Positions 34,349-47,330 of a DNA stretch of 64,000 nucleotides are shown in pieces. The notes beneath the pieces are model-generated. The model was not told the DNA's origin. It did no database searches and saw nothing but the letters and a program-made list of their open reading frames with translations. The stretch is from NCBI GenBank assembly GCA_016081115.2, contig JABTTQ020000671.1:372001-436000 (forward strand). Reading direction: 5' to 3'. Every line of letters begins with the position of its first letter. Position 1 is the first letter of the stretch. A program made the translations under genes and the position numbers. The DNA is from Rehmannia glutinosa. Taxonomy: Eukaryota > Streptophyta > Magnoliopsida > Lamiales > Orobanchaceae.

Positions 34349-34350
<2 letters not shown>
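33780..34350. repeat. Left subterminal repeats of the CACTA element
   Basis: acaacggtt and aaccgttgt motifs, often paired as small palindromes with gttgtcgtt, recur roughly every 20-45 bases. In En/Spm elements subterminal motifs bind the TNPA-type protein; by analogy these are candidate transposase-binding sites. Confidence 0.85.
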
Positions 34351-34380
<30 letters not shown>

Positions 34381-35639
34381 GCTTGATTTATTATTTATAT
34401 ATAATTCATATTATCCTATTACAAGCATAATTTAAACTTACAAAACTAAATTAAACCATAAAATTGAACTAACAAGACTTCAAATTGATTAATATATAAT
34501 GTCTAAAAGCAACATATATCAACAAATGAAATGTACATAATATCAAGAGTTGCAAATTAATTAACATTAAGCGAAAAAATAAAATCCGAGTTAGAATATC
34601 GCTTAAACGCGTTGCTTCTTCAAAAATTCTGAACCAAGCCCAAATGTTGCTTCTTCAAAATTCCTTTCCATCCGACACTTTCAAAAGAAAATACAATCGC
34701 ATGCACAAAACAAAAAATATATATATGCATTAACATAATATTAAGTGAACCTAATTCAAAAATTAATATAAGCGCTTGGCTAAATTAACCACCCAAGGTC
34801 GGTTCAGCAAGTTTTCCATCATGAAGAAATCCAACAATTTTGTGTGGTCTGTCCCCCAGTCGGTACTCAAACAATCTCGGGCTAATCACGGGCCACTAAT
34901 ATGTGTTTTCACCAAATATTTGAACACATGCGAAAGCATTTCTCAAACAGACCCATAAAACATTTCATAGATTAACTTAGAGCACAAGATGACAAAACAT
35001 AACTATATCCATCATCCCCTGGAAAACATATAACACTCACGTTATAGGGTTTTGAAAGATATTCGATGCTTCACACAATTAAAAAAACCTTGAAAGCGAA
35101 ATATACAATCATAGGAAAGTAATAATCGACTTCTACTATACAAACATGTAGGTCATAAGAAGCTTGCTTGAATGTAATTAGCGTAAATCAAGTAATCACC
35201 AAGACTCAACCATATAGGACCGCAATTGTCAAAATAATTATCTAGATTAACAAGCTTAAGTGGGTTCCAGGACTCAGTTACTCTAGTTGATTAAGTGGGT
35301 TCCGAGAATCACTTGATTAACATCTTTAACAAATGTCGTAGTGCCCCCTCATCATCTCTTGTTCTTTGTTCTCTTTTCACGAGACATCTATCTCCGTGAA
35401 GGTAAAAAACACAGCTTAAAGAAAATTGCACAGTAAAAACTACTTGTATTAGCATCTTGGAATCATTTAAAATAAAACTAGCTTACCTAATTGCATATCG
35501 TAAATAACCATGAAATGTCATCGTCAAAATTCAAAATGCTTATACATAATATTATTCGTTTTAACCCACTTGAAAAAAATAAAAATAAAAGGACCTCAAA
35601 ACATTAAACCAAAACCAATAGATATATGAATATACCTTT

Positions 35640-38600
35640 CCCTACTCATCATATATATGATCTTGTAGGCATTCCGCCCACTCGCACGTCTTCATCAATA
35701 TCTTCTTTAGAGTACGCAGACTTTCGTGAATCTGTTGGCAACCCTGCGGTGAAACATTCATGGTGGATTATAGTTTCTTCCAACTCATCACCATTAATGT
35801 TATCAAAGTAATCCCTACTAGGAGTTGCAAGCGCAATGCATCATGTGGGATCTTCGGGATCTTCAATGTAAAACACTTGTTTTGCTTGACTTCCCAGGAC
35901 CTATCCTATTGAGATTTACTAATGTGAAACCATTTTCATCTACTTTAATACCACTATTATTTTCCACCCAATTACATTTAAACATTGGAATGTGATAATC
36001 ATGGTAATCGAGCTCCCATATTTCATCAATAACGCCATAGAATACCATGTCCGATACATTGGATTCTTATCCTTTGCGCCGCAACTTGCATAATCTTTGC
36101 CACTAAGCTAACTCCAGAATTTTGAACCACCCGTACATTATCGCGCTCTTTTGTGTGATAAGTAACCCCATCAATCAAATAAGCATCATACTTCAACACT
36201 TTCTCGCTAGTCCACGCGCCATCCACTTTAACTTTTCCGATATTTCCGGGTAGAATGGTTAATTGTATTTGCAACCTACGATTCATAATATGTTAAATAC
36301 ATAATATTTTTTTCAAGATTTGGTATATGCTTTAGTACGTAGTTGGCATGTAACTTACTCTTTCGCGCAACCAGGAATAAAGGTTCGATTATGCTCCTCA
36401 TGTAACCACTTTTTGACTTCGCTTTTGATGAAATGTTGCCTTCAAATACGCCATGTGCTCTCTAATCAAATATGTAAATAAACCAATTAACTACCAAAAT
36501 ATAATCAAGTGCATTAAAGTAGCGAGTTGGAGGAATTACTCAATATACGGATCCACCTCAACATCATTTGCTAATACATGACGATGTGCTTGCTCCCACT
36601 CTTCATGACGTGTGGATATTACTCGAGCTCTTGATAAAGGCCTAGTAAGCTCCAATCGTGATGCTTTGATGGAATGCCAATTGTGTGCACGTTAAACAAG
36701 TAACTTGAGCAAAATTCTAGAGCCTCTTCAAAGAATATAACATTCATCAATACAACATTCGGTCGATTGCGGTTTCGCACATAGCCTTTCAAAGTTTTCA
36801 TGAATCTTTCAAATGGATACATCCATCTATAACGAATCGTCCACACAATTTCACTTCTCGCACAAGTGCACAGATTAAATGAACCATGATATCAAAAAAT
36901 GAAGGAGGAAAATAATTTTCAAGTAAACATAATGTCGTCACAATATCTTCTTGAATATCATCTAGCTTTGAGACGTCTATCAATTCGCCACACAACACAT
37001 TAAAGAAGAAACACAACCGAATGATAGTATATCTAACATGTTTTGGTAAGACACCACGGATGGCAACTCGGAAGTAATCGTTGCATCAAAGTGTGACAAT
37101 CGTGTGATTTCGCAGATCAACAAGTTTCAACTCCTTCATTGAGACAAGGTTCTTTATATGGATGAATAGCCAGTAGGACCTTCATTCCTAGTAAAGAGTT
37201 ACAAAATTTCCTTTTCTCATCTTTGTAGTGTGTAACAAGCCGGTGGCAAAAACGTTTTTCTTTTTCCCTCCCGTGGTGCTAATTCCATTTCGACATTCAT
37301 ATCCACAAGGTCTAGTCTTTTGCTAGTCCATTTTTTGTTTTTCTGGAATGCCAAGTAATGTGCCAATGAGGCTTTCACATATATTTTCTCGATGTGCATC
37401 ACATCAAGCACATGACGGACATGTAGATGCTCCCTAATACTCAAGTTCGAAGAATATTGATTTCTTCTTCCAATATGGTGTACTTCAATCCTCTTTTGCT
37501 TGAAGCTTTTCGCTCATTTTTCCCCAACAACATTTAATTCTATCAACCTTTTTTAAAACATCACGGCCACTTAATGGTTTTTGAGCAGGTTAAAGTCTTG
37601 CTTTCGTCAAATGCTTTCTTTTGCCTTCGATAAGGATGATTTTCACGAAGAAACCTTCTATGCCCTATGAATGACATTTTTCTACTATGCTTCAACCTCT
37701 TAGCTTGTGTTTTCACCACAGATAGGGCATGCATTATAACCTTTACCCAAAGATCCATCGACATATTTCCATATCTTCGGAAAATCATTAATTGTCCATA
37801 GTAGACGCCTTAAGCATGGATCTTTCTTTCCCCGCATGCATCATATGCTTCAATACCTTCTTCCCATAAGTGTTTTAAGTCATCAATTAAAGGTGCCAAG
37901 TAAACATCAATATCATTTCCGGTTGTTCAGGACCGTAAATCAATAAAGTGAGCATCATAAATTTTCTCTTCATACACAACCACGAAAAGAAGATTGTATG
38001 TGATAAGCACAATGCCAACAACCGCACGTAGAACTCATCAATTTGTGGGGGTTTATCCCATCTCGCCGATATGGCCAATCGCAGATTTCTTGGCTCGGAA
38101 GCAAAATTTGGCCACTTATGGTCGACTACTTTCCAAGAAGGTGAATCATTGGATGACGCAAATAACCATCACGAATTCTATTATCAAAGCATGCCAGGTT
38201 AATGCCTTAGAGGTTTCCTCATCGTGAAACATTCTTCGAAATCTTGGAATTGGTGGAAAGTACCATAGGACCTTCAGCAGAACTCCTTCATTTATTTTGG
38301 AATTCTTGCACGTCTTCCATCTCAAGATCCCACAAGTAGGGCAATTGATCTGATCCACATATTCCTTTCGATATAAGATACAATCATTGGGACATGCATG
38401 GATCTTTTCATAGTCCATCCCCAATGCAACTAAGCATTTTTGCATCATATGAAGATGACGGCAATTCATTACCTTCCGGGAAGCATTTCTCCAAACAAGG
38501 AAAGTAGGTCTGTAAATCCTTTATCACTCCAACTGTATTTTGCTTTCAAGTTATACAATCTAACAATCGCCGATAACTTTGTAAATTTTGTACATCCTAC

Positions 38601-38987
38601 ATATAAAGGTTTCTCAACATCCTCGAGTAAATTACTCAATTGAGTTGGATTCTCATCATATGCATATGCATCATGAACCATATCAACAAGCTTCTCATCA
38701 GAAAATTGTTCATCTTGCTCTTCTTGTTCATGATCATTCATTGAGTTTGGATGAAGGTTTTTCTCCATGCCATACCCATATTACATATGTCAAATCCATA
38801 CCATTAACATACAAATGTGCCCCTTACGACGTCAATACTTTTCATCTTTAAATTACCACACCTTGCACACGGGCAACATATTGCATTAATATCGATGAGC
38901 ATTGTGCATGGCAAACTCCAAGAAATATTCTACACCATCCGCATACTCACGTGATAATCTATCTTTTGACATCCATTATTTATCCAT
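35640..38987 (-). pseudogene. CACTA transposase TNP2-like gene, decayed
   Basis: Minus-strand reading in order: an N-terminal transposon-associated domain from ATG 38987 (DRLSREYADGVEYFLEFAMH, with stops), an acidic stretch (38469-38768), then the TNP2 region HACPNDCILYRKEYVDQINC and GILRWKTCKNS. Later come RHVLDVMHIEKIYVKASLA (about 37380), DIVTTLCLLENYFPPSFFD, and RYRWMYPFERFMKTLKGYV (about 36800), as in the DUF4218 region. The C-terminal DUF4216-like part reads GVIDEIWELDYHDYHIPMFK (about 36020) and ends near 35640. Frameshifts and stops separate most blocks, and exon boundaries were not resolved. An intact TNP2 would cut the CACTA ends. Confidence 0.85.
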
Positions 38988-38999
38988 TTTAGTAATAAA

Positions 39000-41711
39000 T
39001 GATCGGAACGAACCAACCCTTCATAATAGTTAACACCATTAGGTCATATTTTAACAAGGAATCACAAAAAGACTTCTTCTAATAGCTACCAATTTTAATC
39101 ATACTAGAAAATGCAACTTTTCATATAGTTAAATGTCATCTTTGTTATAGATTTGGATGAAACTCACTTTGGAATAGATGATACAAAGTCATTTAATATA
39201 TAAAACTTCTAAGTTTTGTTGCCCATTCATTCATTGATGATCGTGAACAAAAGAGCGTGATTGATTCATAAATTCAAACAAAGATTCGAATTTCTCGCAT
39301 ATATTTTACAATTAAAATATTCCATCGATTTTACGATGAAATTATGCCATCATGTTGGTAATTGGTAGAATGAAGAAAGCATGCGAGAATATACTACATC
39401 AAGTCAATGTCTTTCCTTTTTGACTGTTATGTTTCCAAAGTCATTGTGTGGCTATCGAGAGGGCTTTGGCTCGTTGCAAGAATGATAGAAAAAAGGCAAC
39501 TTTTGCCAGGCTATCATGAAAGAGGTATACTCAGTAGAGTAGATCTTGTTAATGCAACATTAGTTTTGTGGTAAATGAATGTAAGTAATATTTCTTTTGA
39601 TCTTTGCCGCAAACTTCACGAATCGTAGCCGACACTATGTGATTCAAGATTTTACATGAAATGATGATCTTGAGGCATGGTTTCATTTTTATGTATATTT
39701 GCATTAGAATTGTAAATTATGTTATAGTCTTTGCAATCTCATAAGTTAGGCATATTTTAAACCACTCATGACCGGCTTTTCTTGGCGCGTTACATTTACG
39801 CAGTTTAATGCTATGGGCAAGGGGTTACTTATAAAAGTACTATTGCTTAAAATGTTTTTCACTCTCATGAATCTAAATAAATAAATTTTGATACTCATTC
39901 AAGCACGCAGTTTGATGTATGTTGTTTATGATTTATCTAATGATTTATCTACAACAACGGGTCCGATGCCGGAATCTGTGGAAGGACTAGTGCATTTCTT
40001 CGAGGATTTGTAAACTTAGGAAAGCCGTGACTCAATTTACTTGTCCTGCTATTTGACAAGAAATGTAAGAACTCTTATCTATAGCACCTTAATTTCTAAA
40101 ACAAAACCATCATGAACCCCGGCCCGCAAATTCGGTGAAGGAAAAAAGTTTGGAGATAGTCGGGCTAAAGGAACTCTTTTCCTTGATCCGAGGAATAAAT
40201 CAATTCCGACACAATCATATTCCTATCATAACCCAACAATCTCAAGAATGACACACACAAATAACATATATATTTTGATTCATTTGATATTAATCATTCT
40301 AGCCATGACAAACACCCAATTCAAAATAGGAAGATGTCATCAAAAACTCGAAAAGAAGCATAAACATGCCAAAAAGAACCTTTAAAAACCAAATAATATA
40401 AACATAATATTATTAATGCTAAAAATCAAATCGGTTGATGATTCAACAAGGAAAATCATTATATAAAAATTCAAAAAATCACAACTATAGATAACAATGG
40501 AGTCCGGCAATAGACTAAATTAGGTTAGAATTAATTAGGAATAAATTTGGTGGCTAGAATTTTCTAATTTTAGGGATTTGGGATACCTTATGTAATAATA
40601 ATCGAATTTCGGGGTTGATGAGAAGACTTCGTGAACGCTAATCCACAAGATCGATTGTTTGATTTTTTTCTCGGATGATCGTGTACGCTTTTCCCGAGAA
40701 GCCGAGGACAATTTGGGGGACCCGCTTGAACTTTCTTCTTCCTAAAAGAATTAGGAGATCGTGTGAAAAAAATTAGGAGAACGCAATACGATTTTCCTAA
40801 AAGTGCAGTAAATGTGAAAAGAAAGAGATCATGTGAAAAAGAATTCTTATCTCTGTCAAATTTTGCGCGCGGCTTTCTTCCCATCCAGAGACGTGATCAC
40901 TTTGAGAGAGAGTGCATAACGTGCAGGAGTATGTTCTTTTGAGAGGTGCAGGAGTGTTTGATTAACTTAAAGGCTAATTAATTTATATTTTTTAATTTAT
41001 ATAATAACAATAAATAAATAAGAATCAATTATAATTGGAAGGATTTGTTTTGGTTAAAAAATCATTTAATTCTTTATAAATTAGATAGAAACCAATATTT
41101 AGACTTAATTATACTAGCGTCAATATATATATATATATATAAAGATGTTATATATATATAATGGTAAACCATTGTGAAACTCGATCATTATCGTTTTAAT
41201 CACGCTACCTAGCTACTACAAAATGGTTTCGTCAAAACATTGGTGGGTCGGGTCTCGGGTCTAGGCGGACCCGACCCATACTCGACCAATTTATTTTTTT
41301 TATTTTTTTATTTTTTATATATATAGTGAATATTTGTTGTTCAAGAACTTTTGATTTATATATATATGTTCGTGTTTATTTCATAATTGATATATATTAT
41401 ATCTAGCTACAGTTATATAAATATCACAAGTTTTGAATGCGTAATTTTAAGTAAAAATCGTATAATTTTAGCCAACTTTGATGGAATAGTAAAACACTCG
41501 AATCGAGGGCCAAATTATTAACAAACTTAATTAGAACCAATATTTTCTCCAACAAAGAAATCATAAGTCGATCGACGTTTGATTCTTTAATTTTATAAAA
41601 GGATACAATGGAAAAAAATCTAAAATAGAAAGTAAAAAAGTTCGATCATTTGATTGAAAAAAGAAAATAACAAAAATCCTTTACTATACGTGACTAGTCA
41701 CTTAAATCAAG

Positions 41712-41713
<2 letters not shown>
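39000..41713. other. CACTA interior without a recognised gene
   Basis: Upstream of tnp2 on the element strand. A minus-strand open frame at 40588-40884 has no recognisable domain. This stretch could hold a leader or remnants of a TNPA-type gene, but nothing in the sequence proves it. Confidence 0.4.
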
Positions 41714-41770
<57 letters not shown>

Positions 41771-41771
41771 T
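41714..41771. repeat. (AT)n microsatellite
   Basis: Long AT dinucleotide run with a single interruption (acatat) near 41755. Confidence 0.95.
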
Positions 41772-41856
41772 AGGTAATTTGTAAAGCTTTAATTTCATTA
41801 TGAGTATTTAAGCGCCATTGCTAGAGGTCATCGTATTGATTCATGAGAATCATAAG

Positions 41857-42313
41857 TAGAGTGTCAAAATGGGTCGTGCCCGACGTCAGTGACCGCCCGC
41901 CTATATAAGGTTAGTGGGTACGTGGGTTAAGTGTTTAAGGCCCGTCAAGGGGGCCGACCTAAAAAGAGCTAGCCCGCCGCGGTTGTGGCTTGATGAGGGG
42001 TAGGCTACGGGCCGCCCACCTTTAAATCAAAAAGAAAACAATAAGAAGAAATAAGAAGAAATAGAAGAAATAAATAGTATAATTGTTATTTTATATATTT
42101 ATCACTTATAAAAGATTGTATAATATTTTTTAAAATGTGCATTTGTCATCCATTATTATATTTAACTCATTAAAATTAATAATATGCACAAAAATATTTT
42201 TTTGTATTTTTATTTTTGGGTGGTAGGCATATTTCTCGCCCCGCCCCGCGCCGTTGATTGGCGGGATTTTTCGACCACGGGCCGCCCGCCCCCTTGCCCG
42301 TTTGACATCTCTA
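41857..42313. mobile_element. hAT-type MITE inside the CACTA element
   Basis: The 457-bp element starts tagagtgtcaaaatggg and ends cccgtttgacatctcta. A perfect 8-bp duplication, atcataag, lies at 41849-41856 and 42314-42321. It belongs to the same end-type family as 583-1401 and 28788-29005. Confidence 0.92.
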
Positions 42314-42654
42314 ATCATAAGTCATGCATTGATTTAATTTTGTTCCTTTTTCATCTAACAAATTTTTTCCTTTCATTTTTTCCCTTTAATTTAACAATTT
42401 TTTCTTCCTTTGATTTATTCCCTTTCATCGAACAACTATTTTTTCCTTTGATTTTTGCGAGAACAAAATTGATGAATTTAAAGAGGTACCCCAACCTTTA
42501 AGTCCCCATTCTCTATCATTCATATTTGCCATTATTTTTCTTTTTCAAAAAAAAAAGACAATTTTTAATAATTAAAACAATTATTATACATTTGTAGATT
42601 AGAAAATATACTACGGTTTCATGAAAACATTATCATTTATAAAAAGACGCAAAT

Positions 42655-42950
42655 TTACAAGGGTTTTGGGAACCGTTATGTTTAAAAAAAATTCGCTGAT
42701 ATACAACGGTTTCAAAACCGTTGTGACCAGTTGTTGTTTTTGAAATTTACAACGCTTTCTAAAAACCGTTGCAACATCCGTTGTCGTTTTTAAAGAAATC
42801 GCTCATACACAACGGTTCTTGCCGCATAACCGTTGTAGTTGGTAAAAAGGGCCGCTCAAAGACTACAATTTTCGTACAAAGTAGTCTATGACGTAAAATA
42901 CAATGATTTAGCATAAAACCGTTGTCGTTATTGTGTTGTGTATTACCATT
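42655..42950. repeat. Right subterminal repeats of the CACTA element
   Basis: The same acaacggtt and aaccgttg motifs as the left end, in inverse arrangement (for example tacaacggtttcaaaaccgt). Confidence 0.85.
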
Positions 42951-42965
42951 TTTGTTGTAGTGTTA

Positions 42966-45248
42966 CTTAGAACATTTGGGCATTAAATTTCAAGCATCCT
43001 TGTCCACACACATCCTCAAAATGGTAGAGTTGAGAGGAAACATCTTCATATTGTAGAAATGGGACTATCATTACTATCTCAAGCCGCATTGCCTCCAAAA
43101 TTTTGGTGGGAGGCTTTTCAAACTCGGCAGATTACACAATTAACAAAGGTTGCCTACTCCTTTTCTTGATCATATCATCCTTTTGAGTTTATTTGGTTGC
43201 AAACCCGATTATAATTTCATGAAAGTGTTTGGCGACTCTTGTTATCCATATCCGAGGCCCTTCAATGCTCATAAGTTTCAATTAAGATCTACAAGTGCAT
43301 ATTTCTTGGTACAACCCAAATCATAAAGGGTATAAGTGTTTGAGTCTGTTGGAAGAATCTATATTGCGTAATCGTGGACTTTCATGAATATGAGTTTCCT
43401 TATTCAGAGTTGTTTTCCTCCTCCAAGCAACCATCTGTGTCACCTCCTCCCCCTATTGCTTTGCCAATTCTCCATGTGGTCAGCCCTACATCTATCACAT
43501 CTACACATGCTCCTATTACATCTCCCAGCTCAGTTTCATCTCCCAGATCAGTCTCATCTCCCAACTCAGCATTAGTTGAAGTCTCATAACCTGCTCCTCC
43601 ATCAGTGCCTATACAAATCAATCCTCCAGTTGCACATTTACCAACTCATTCCATGGTCACTAGGTCCAAAACAGGCAATCTCAAACCAAAAATTTATTCT
43701 GCAATCTTATGTGAATCTGAACCAACCTCAGTCACTCAAGCCTTACAGGATCCCAGATGGCACAGGGCTATGCAAGATGAGTTTGATGCCCTCCAGAACA
43801 AACAAACTTGGTCATTGGTTCCCTACACTTCAGACATGCATGTGATTGATAACAAGTGGATTTTTAGAATTAAACACAAAGTGATGGTACATTTGACAGT
43901 TCAAAGCAAGATTAGTGGCTCGTGGGTTTCAACAAAATATTGGTGTTGATTATTCAAACATTCTCTCTAGTAGTCAAAGTATGCACTAGATTCATGTTTG
44001 CTCTAGCTACCACTTACAATTGGAGTATCCAACAAATTGATATAAATAATGCTTTCCTAAATGGTGATTTAAAAGATAATCGTCATATGACACAACCTCG
44101 AGGGTTTTATCAACCTCCAACATCCCAATGTTGTCTGCAAGCTTCACAAATCACTCTATGGCCTCAAACAGGCTCCAAGGGCATGGTTTGATACCTTAAA
44201 ACTTTTTCTAATTTCTTTGGGATTCACAAGGTCAGTGTCTGACTCATCTCTCTTTTTCAGAAAAGATAAGGGATCCTTGTTGCTAATTCTTGTGTATGTG
44301 GATGATATACTACTCACTTGTGATGATTCTCAAGCTATCAACCATGTGATAGATTTGTTGGGTAAAAGGTTTGCCTTAAAAACTATGGGGAGGTTCATTA
44401 TTTTCTTGGATTTGAGACAATTTAGAACACCTCATGGCATCATTTCTTTGAAATAGAGCAAATACCTCAAGGACTTGTTGGCCAAAACCAAATTTGACAG
44501 TAGCAAACCTACCTCTACTCCAATGGCTCTTAATCTCAAGCTGGCACTTGGTGATAGTGCAGTTCTAGCTGATCCGTCCACATACAGAAGTACTATGGGT
44601 GCCTTACAATATCTCACCTTGACAAGGCCATACATTTCTTTTGTTGTGAACAAACTCAACTAGTTTCTACATCATCCTACTCTTAACCATTGGCAGGTTG
44701 TGAACCACCTACTTAGATATCTTAAAGGCACTTGTAACATGGGTCTTGAGTTTAAACCTTCACAACGGTTGTTACTTGCAGGTTTTGGATCGAGTTATCA
44801 GGGCTAGCAATTTGGATGACAGAAATCAACAGTGGACATTGCATCTTCTTTGGAGATAATCTACTAACTTGGAATTCTAAGAAGCGAGAATGTGGTCTCA
44901 AGAAAATGCGAGTCGTGAGTCTGTGTCCTTAGCCGATACAACAAGCTGGTGACTTAATTTGGTTACAATCCTTGTTTCGTGAGCTAGGTGTTTCTTTTGA
45001 GGCTCCCTCTACTATATGGTGTGACAATGTTAGTGCAGTTGCGCTTGCCTCCAATCCAGTTTTTCACGCTAAGACCAAACACATTGAAATCGACATACAT
45101 TTTGTCCGGGACAAGGTTCTCAACAAGGAGTTGGATGTTCGATATATTCTACGAGCAACAAGTGGTCGATATCTTCACCAAGCCTCTTCTTTACCAAATT
45201 TCAAAGCATGAGGACAAATTACTTGGTTCTTGTTTAAAGATGGATCCT
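42966..45248 (+). pseudogene. Copia integrase-reverse transcriptase-RNase H, 3' part
   Basis: After the CACTA element the integrase resumes with HTHPQNGRVERKHLH and PPKFWWEAFQT. Reverse transcriptase text is found in several frames: HRAMQDEFDALQNKQTWSLV, NKWIFRIKHK, QQIDINNAFLNGDLKDN, and catalytic LVYVDDILLT (about 44295). RNase H text includes YRSTMGALQYLTLTRPYISF, STIWCDNVSAVALASNPVFH and VVDIFTKPLLYQIS. At least eight frameshifts or stops occur, making this half more decayed than the 5' part. Confidence 0.88.
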
Positions 45249-45253
45249 TTGGT

Positions 45254-45454
45254 GTGTATTGGAGTATTAACTATAGTCGATTAGTTAAAAGTTTAATTAA
45301 GAGTTAACAAAGTGGTAGTTAGGTAGTTACAATTTTTGTTACATTCATTGTTACATTGAGATTCCATTCCTTTGTCTATAAATAGCAGAGTACTCTCCCA
45401 TTTTACATCAAGTTTAGATATATGAAAATATCCTCTTCATCTTATATCATAGCA
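45254..45454 (+). repeat. 3' LTR of the second copia element
   Basis: The copy starts tgtattggagtattaac and ends tatatcatagca; it matches the 5' LTR apart from small differences. The TATA box ctataaatagcag is near 45378. Confidence 0.88.
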
Positions 45455-45459
45455 TTTAG

Positions 45460-46039
45460 GAAGAGAAAGAGTAATTTTGGATTATAATAAATATCCGAGG
45501 ATAAAAATATAAAAAATAAACTTCTTATAAAATACCGAAAGCATTTTTCCAAAATCAGAAGCACCCCATCCCTAATTTGTAGATTTTGATTAAAAGAAGC
45601 ATAAGTAGATGCAAAAGCAAATCTAGCATTTGCAAATACCAAAAATATTTTTTGGCCAAAAGTCGAGATTTTTTTTTTTTATGTTTGCAAACACTATCTA
45701 ATAAAAATTGGAGTAAAGATATTTGTTTCAATCATAATGTTCCATTTATAAATAACACGTCTTTATGAGATAAATTGAATTCAAATTTTCAATAATATAT
45801 ATTTACCTTATAAATTTGTGTCATAAATCAAAGAGAATATAATTTGTTACAACCTAAATTGTGACATTTTACATTTGCAACCTAAATTAATTTTTTTTAA
45901 CTAACAACATAAAGTTTGCGGTTTTTTCATTTTGTAATCTCCGACTAGCTGGAGTTAGAATGTTCCAATAATATTCGTCCATGTGAGTTGGAATATTTCA
46001 ACTCCGGCTGATTGGAACGGTTGCAAAGTAAAAAATCAG
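45460..46039. other. AT-rich intergenic DNA, no feature seen
   Basis: No supported gene or terminal repeat. Confidence 0.45.
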
Positions 46040-47330
46040 AGCTAGTCTCATGTCAGACAGTCTAACGGATCTAAGTCCGTTAGACGGATCCCCCAAACCC
46101 GGCCGGATCTCTAAAAGAAATGCTCCAGCCTCATAAAATTGTGGTTAGATAAGATACATGTAATTTTAGCGTGAAACATGGCTCTTGAGCCAAGGGTATT
46201 AGTTAAACCTCTTCGACAAGCGATCGATTGTTCTGATCATTATTTTTGTCGAGTTCTTACCAATCTGTATCATGCATGCAAAATTACATACCAAGAAACA
46301 GAACATGGCTAACAAAACCAAGAACATCACCACTGCAAAAGCATCAAAAAGTTAAAAAATCGCAACAGAAACAGAACGCGAACACATCAACATAGCACAC
46401 ACACATTCGGTATACGACTTCTATCTGAGTGGAGGAGAAGTCGTCGTTGGGAGTAGTGGATCGACGATTTACGACGACTTTAGCAACGACCAGTCCTGCC
46501 GCAGAGTCGGACAACAACGGCGGCTCTCGAAACAACTCCATGAGATGGACGAAAATCGAAAATCCCACAATATGATGCAGGAACTCTTCCTAATAGATTT
46601 TATAAGAAAAACTAATACTTTTCTTGAGCTTAAAGGAAGAAGGCGGTGAGGAAGAAAAGTATTAGTATCAGCTAATACTTGTATGGAGAAATACTAATAC
46701 ATTTTATAAGAAAAACTAATACTTTGCAGGAGCACTACTAAAATACTCTCCAGGAAATTACTAATACTTTTTCGAGAAACTACAAATACTTTTCCGAGGG
46801 ACAACTAATACATTTCGGGAGAAAAATTTAATTATATTCAGGGAAACTACTAAAATACTCTCCAAGAAACTACTAATACTTTTTCAAGGAACTACTAATA
46901 CTTTTTTGAGGGACTGCTAATACATTTCGGGAGTATATTTATGAGAAATACTAAAATAATCTTCAGGGAACAACTAATACATTTCAGGAGAACTGCTAAT
47001 ACTTTTTAGAATGGCTAATACTTTTCAGAAAGACTGTTAATACATTTCGGGAGAAAAATGTAATTATATTTAGGAAAACTACTAAAATACTCTCCAGGGA
47101 ACTACTAATACTTTTTCGAGGAACTACTAATACTTTTTTGAGGGACTGCTAATACATTTTGGAGTATATTCAAGAGAAATACTAAAATATTCTTGGGAAC
47201 TACTAATACATTTCAGAAGAACTGCTAATACGTTTTAGAAGGATGACTAATACATTTCAGAAGGACTGTTAATACTGGTGGTCCGTTAAAACTACTAAAA
47301 CACCACTGCTAATATTACGGAAATGCCACC
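46040..47330. mobile_element. Decayed GAGAC-type element carrying a minisatellite
   Basis: It begins near tagtctcatgtcagacagtc and ctaacggatctaagtccgtt, and closes near gggggatccgtctcaacaag. This resembles the gtgagacgg/ccgtctcac ends of the MITE at 1503-1867. The interior is mainly the 46600-47276 array. Exact ends and a target duplication were not found, so the element call is tentative. A minus-strand open frame at 46344-46568 has no recognisable domain. Confidence 0.45.
46600..47276. repeat. ACTACTAATACTTTT minisatellite with higher-order units
   Basis: Basic units of about 21-24 bases (for example ggaactactaatactttttc, gggactgctaatacatttcg) recur throughout. From 46821 they are organised in two larger copies of about 230 bases (46821-47052 and 47053-47276), each starting gaaaaat(t/g)taattatatt. 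Confidence 0.85.

Larger units (their letters stand above)
33765..42962 (-). mobile_element. CACTA (En/Spm) transposon
   Basis: A 9198-bp element with ends cactacaagaaaa and tttttgttgtagtg (inverted), starting with CACTA-type CACTAC. A 3-bp duplication, tta, lies at 33762-33764 and 42963-42965. Removing it rejoins the copia integrase reading WGGEYRSFKPY to downstream HTHPQNGRVERKHLH. Subterminal regions are packed with inverted motifs. It encodes a decayed tnp2 on the minus strand. A hAT MITE lies inside at 41857-42313. Confidence 0.93.
31590..45454 (+). mobile_element. Ty1/copia retrotransposon with ~200-bp LTRs, split by a CACTA element
   Basis: The copia parts (31590-33764 and 42966-45454) rejoin exactly when the CACTA element and one TTA duplication are removed. 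The flanks tttac (31585-31589) and tttag (45455-45459) match at 4 of 5 bases. The LTRs are short and contain a strong tataaatag box. Coding order is gag, protease, integrase, reverse transcriptase, RNase H. Frameshifts downstream of the CACTA show it is dead. Confidence 0.9.

Noticed and set aside
33401..34430. Several plus- and minus-strand open frames across the CACTA left end
   Set aside because: 33401-33784 is a shadow of the copia integrase in another frame; those after 33765 are translations of the palindromic subterminal repeats.
40588..40884. 98-codon minus-strand frame as a possible TNPA-type gene of the CACTA element
   Set aside because: No similarity to TNPA could be recognised; the position also fits an untranslated leader.
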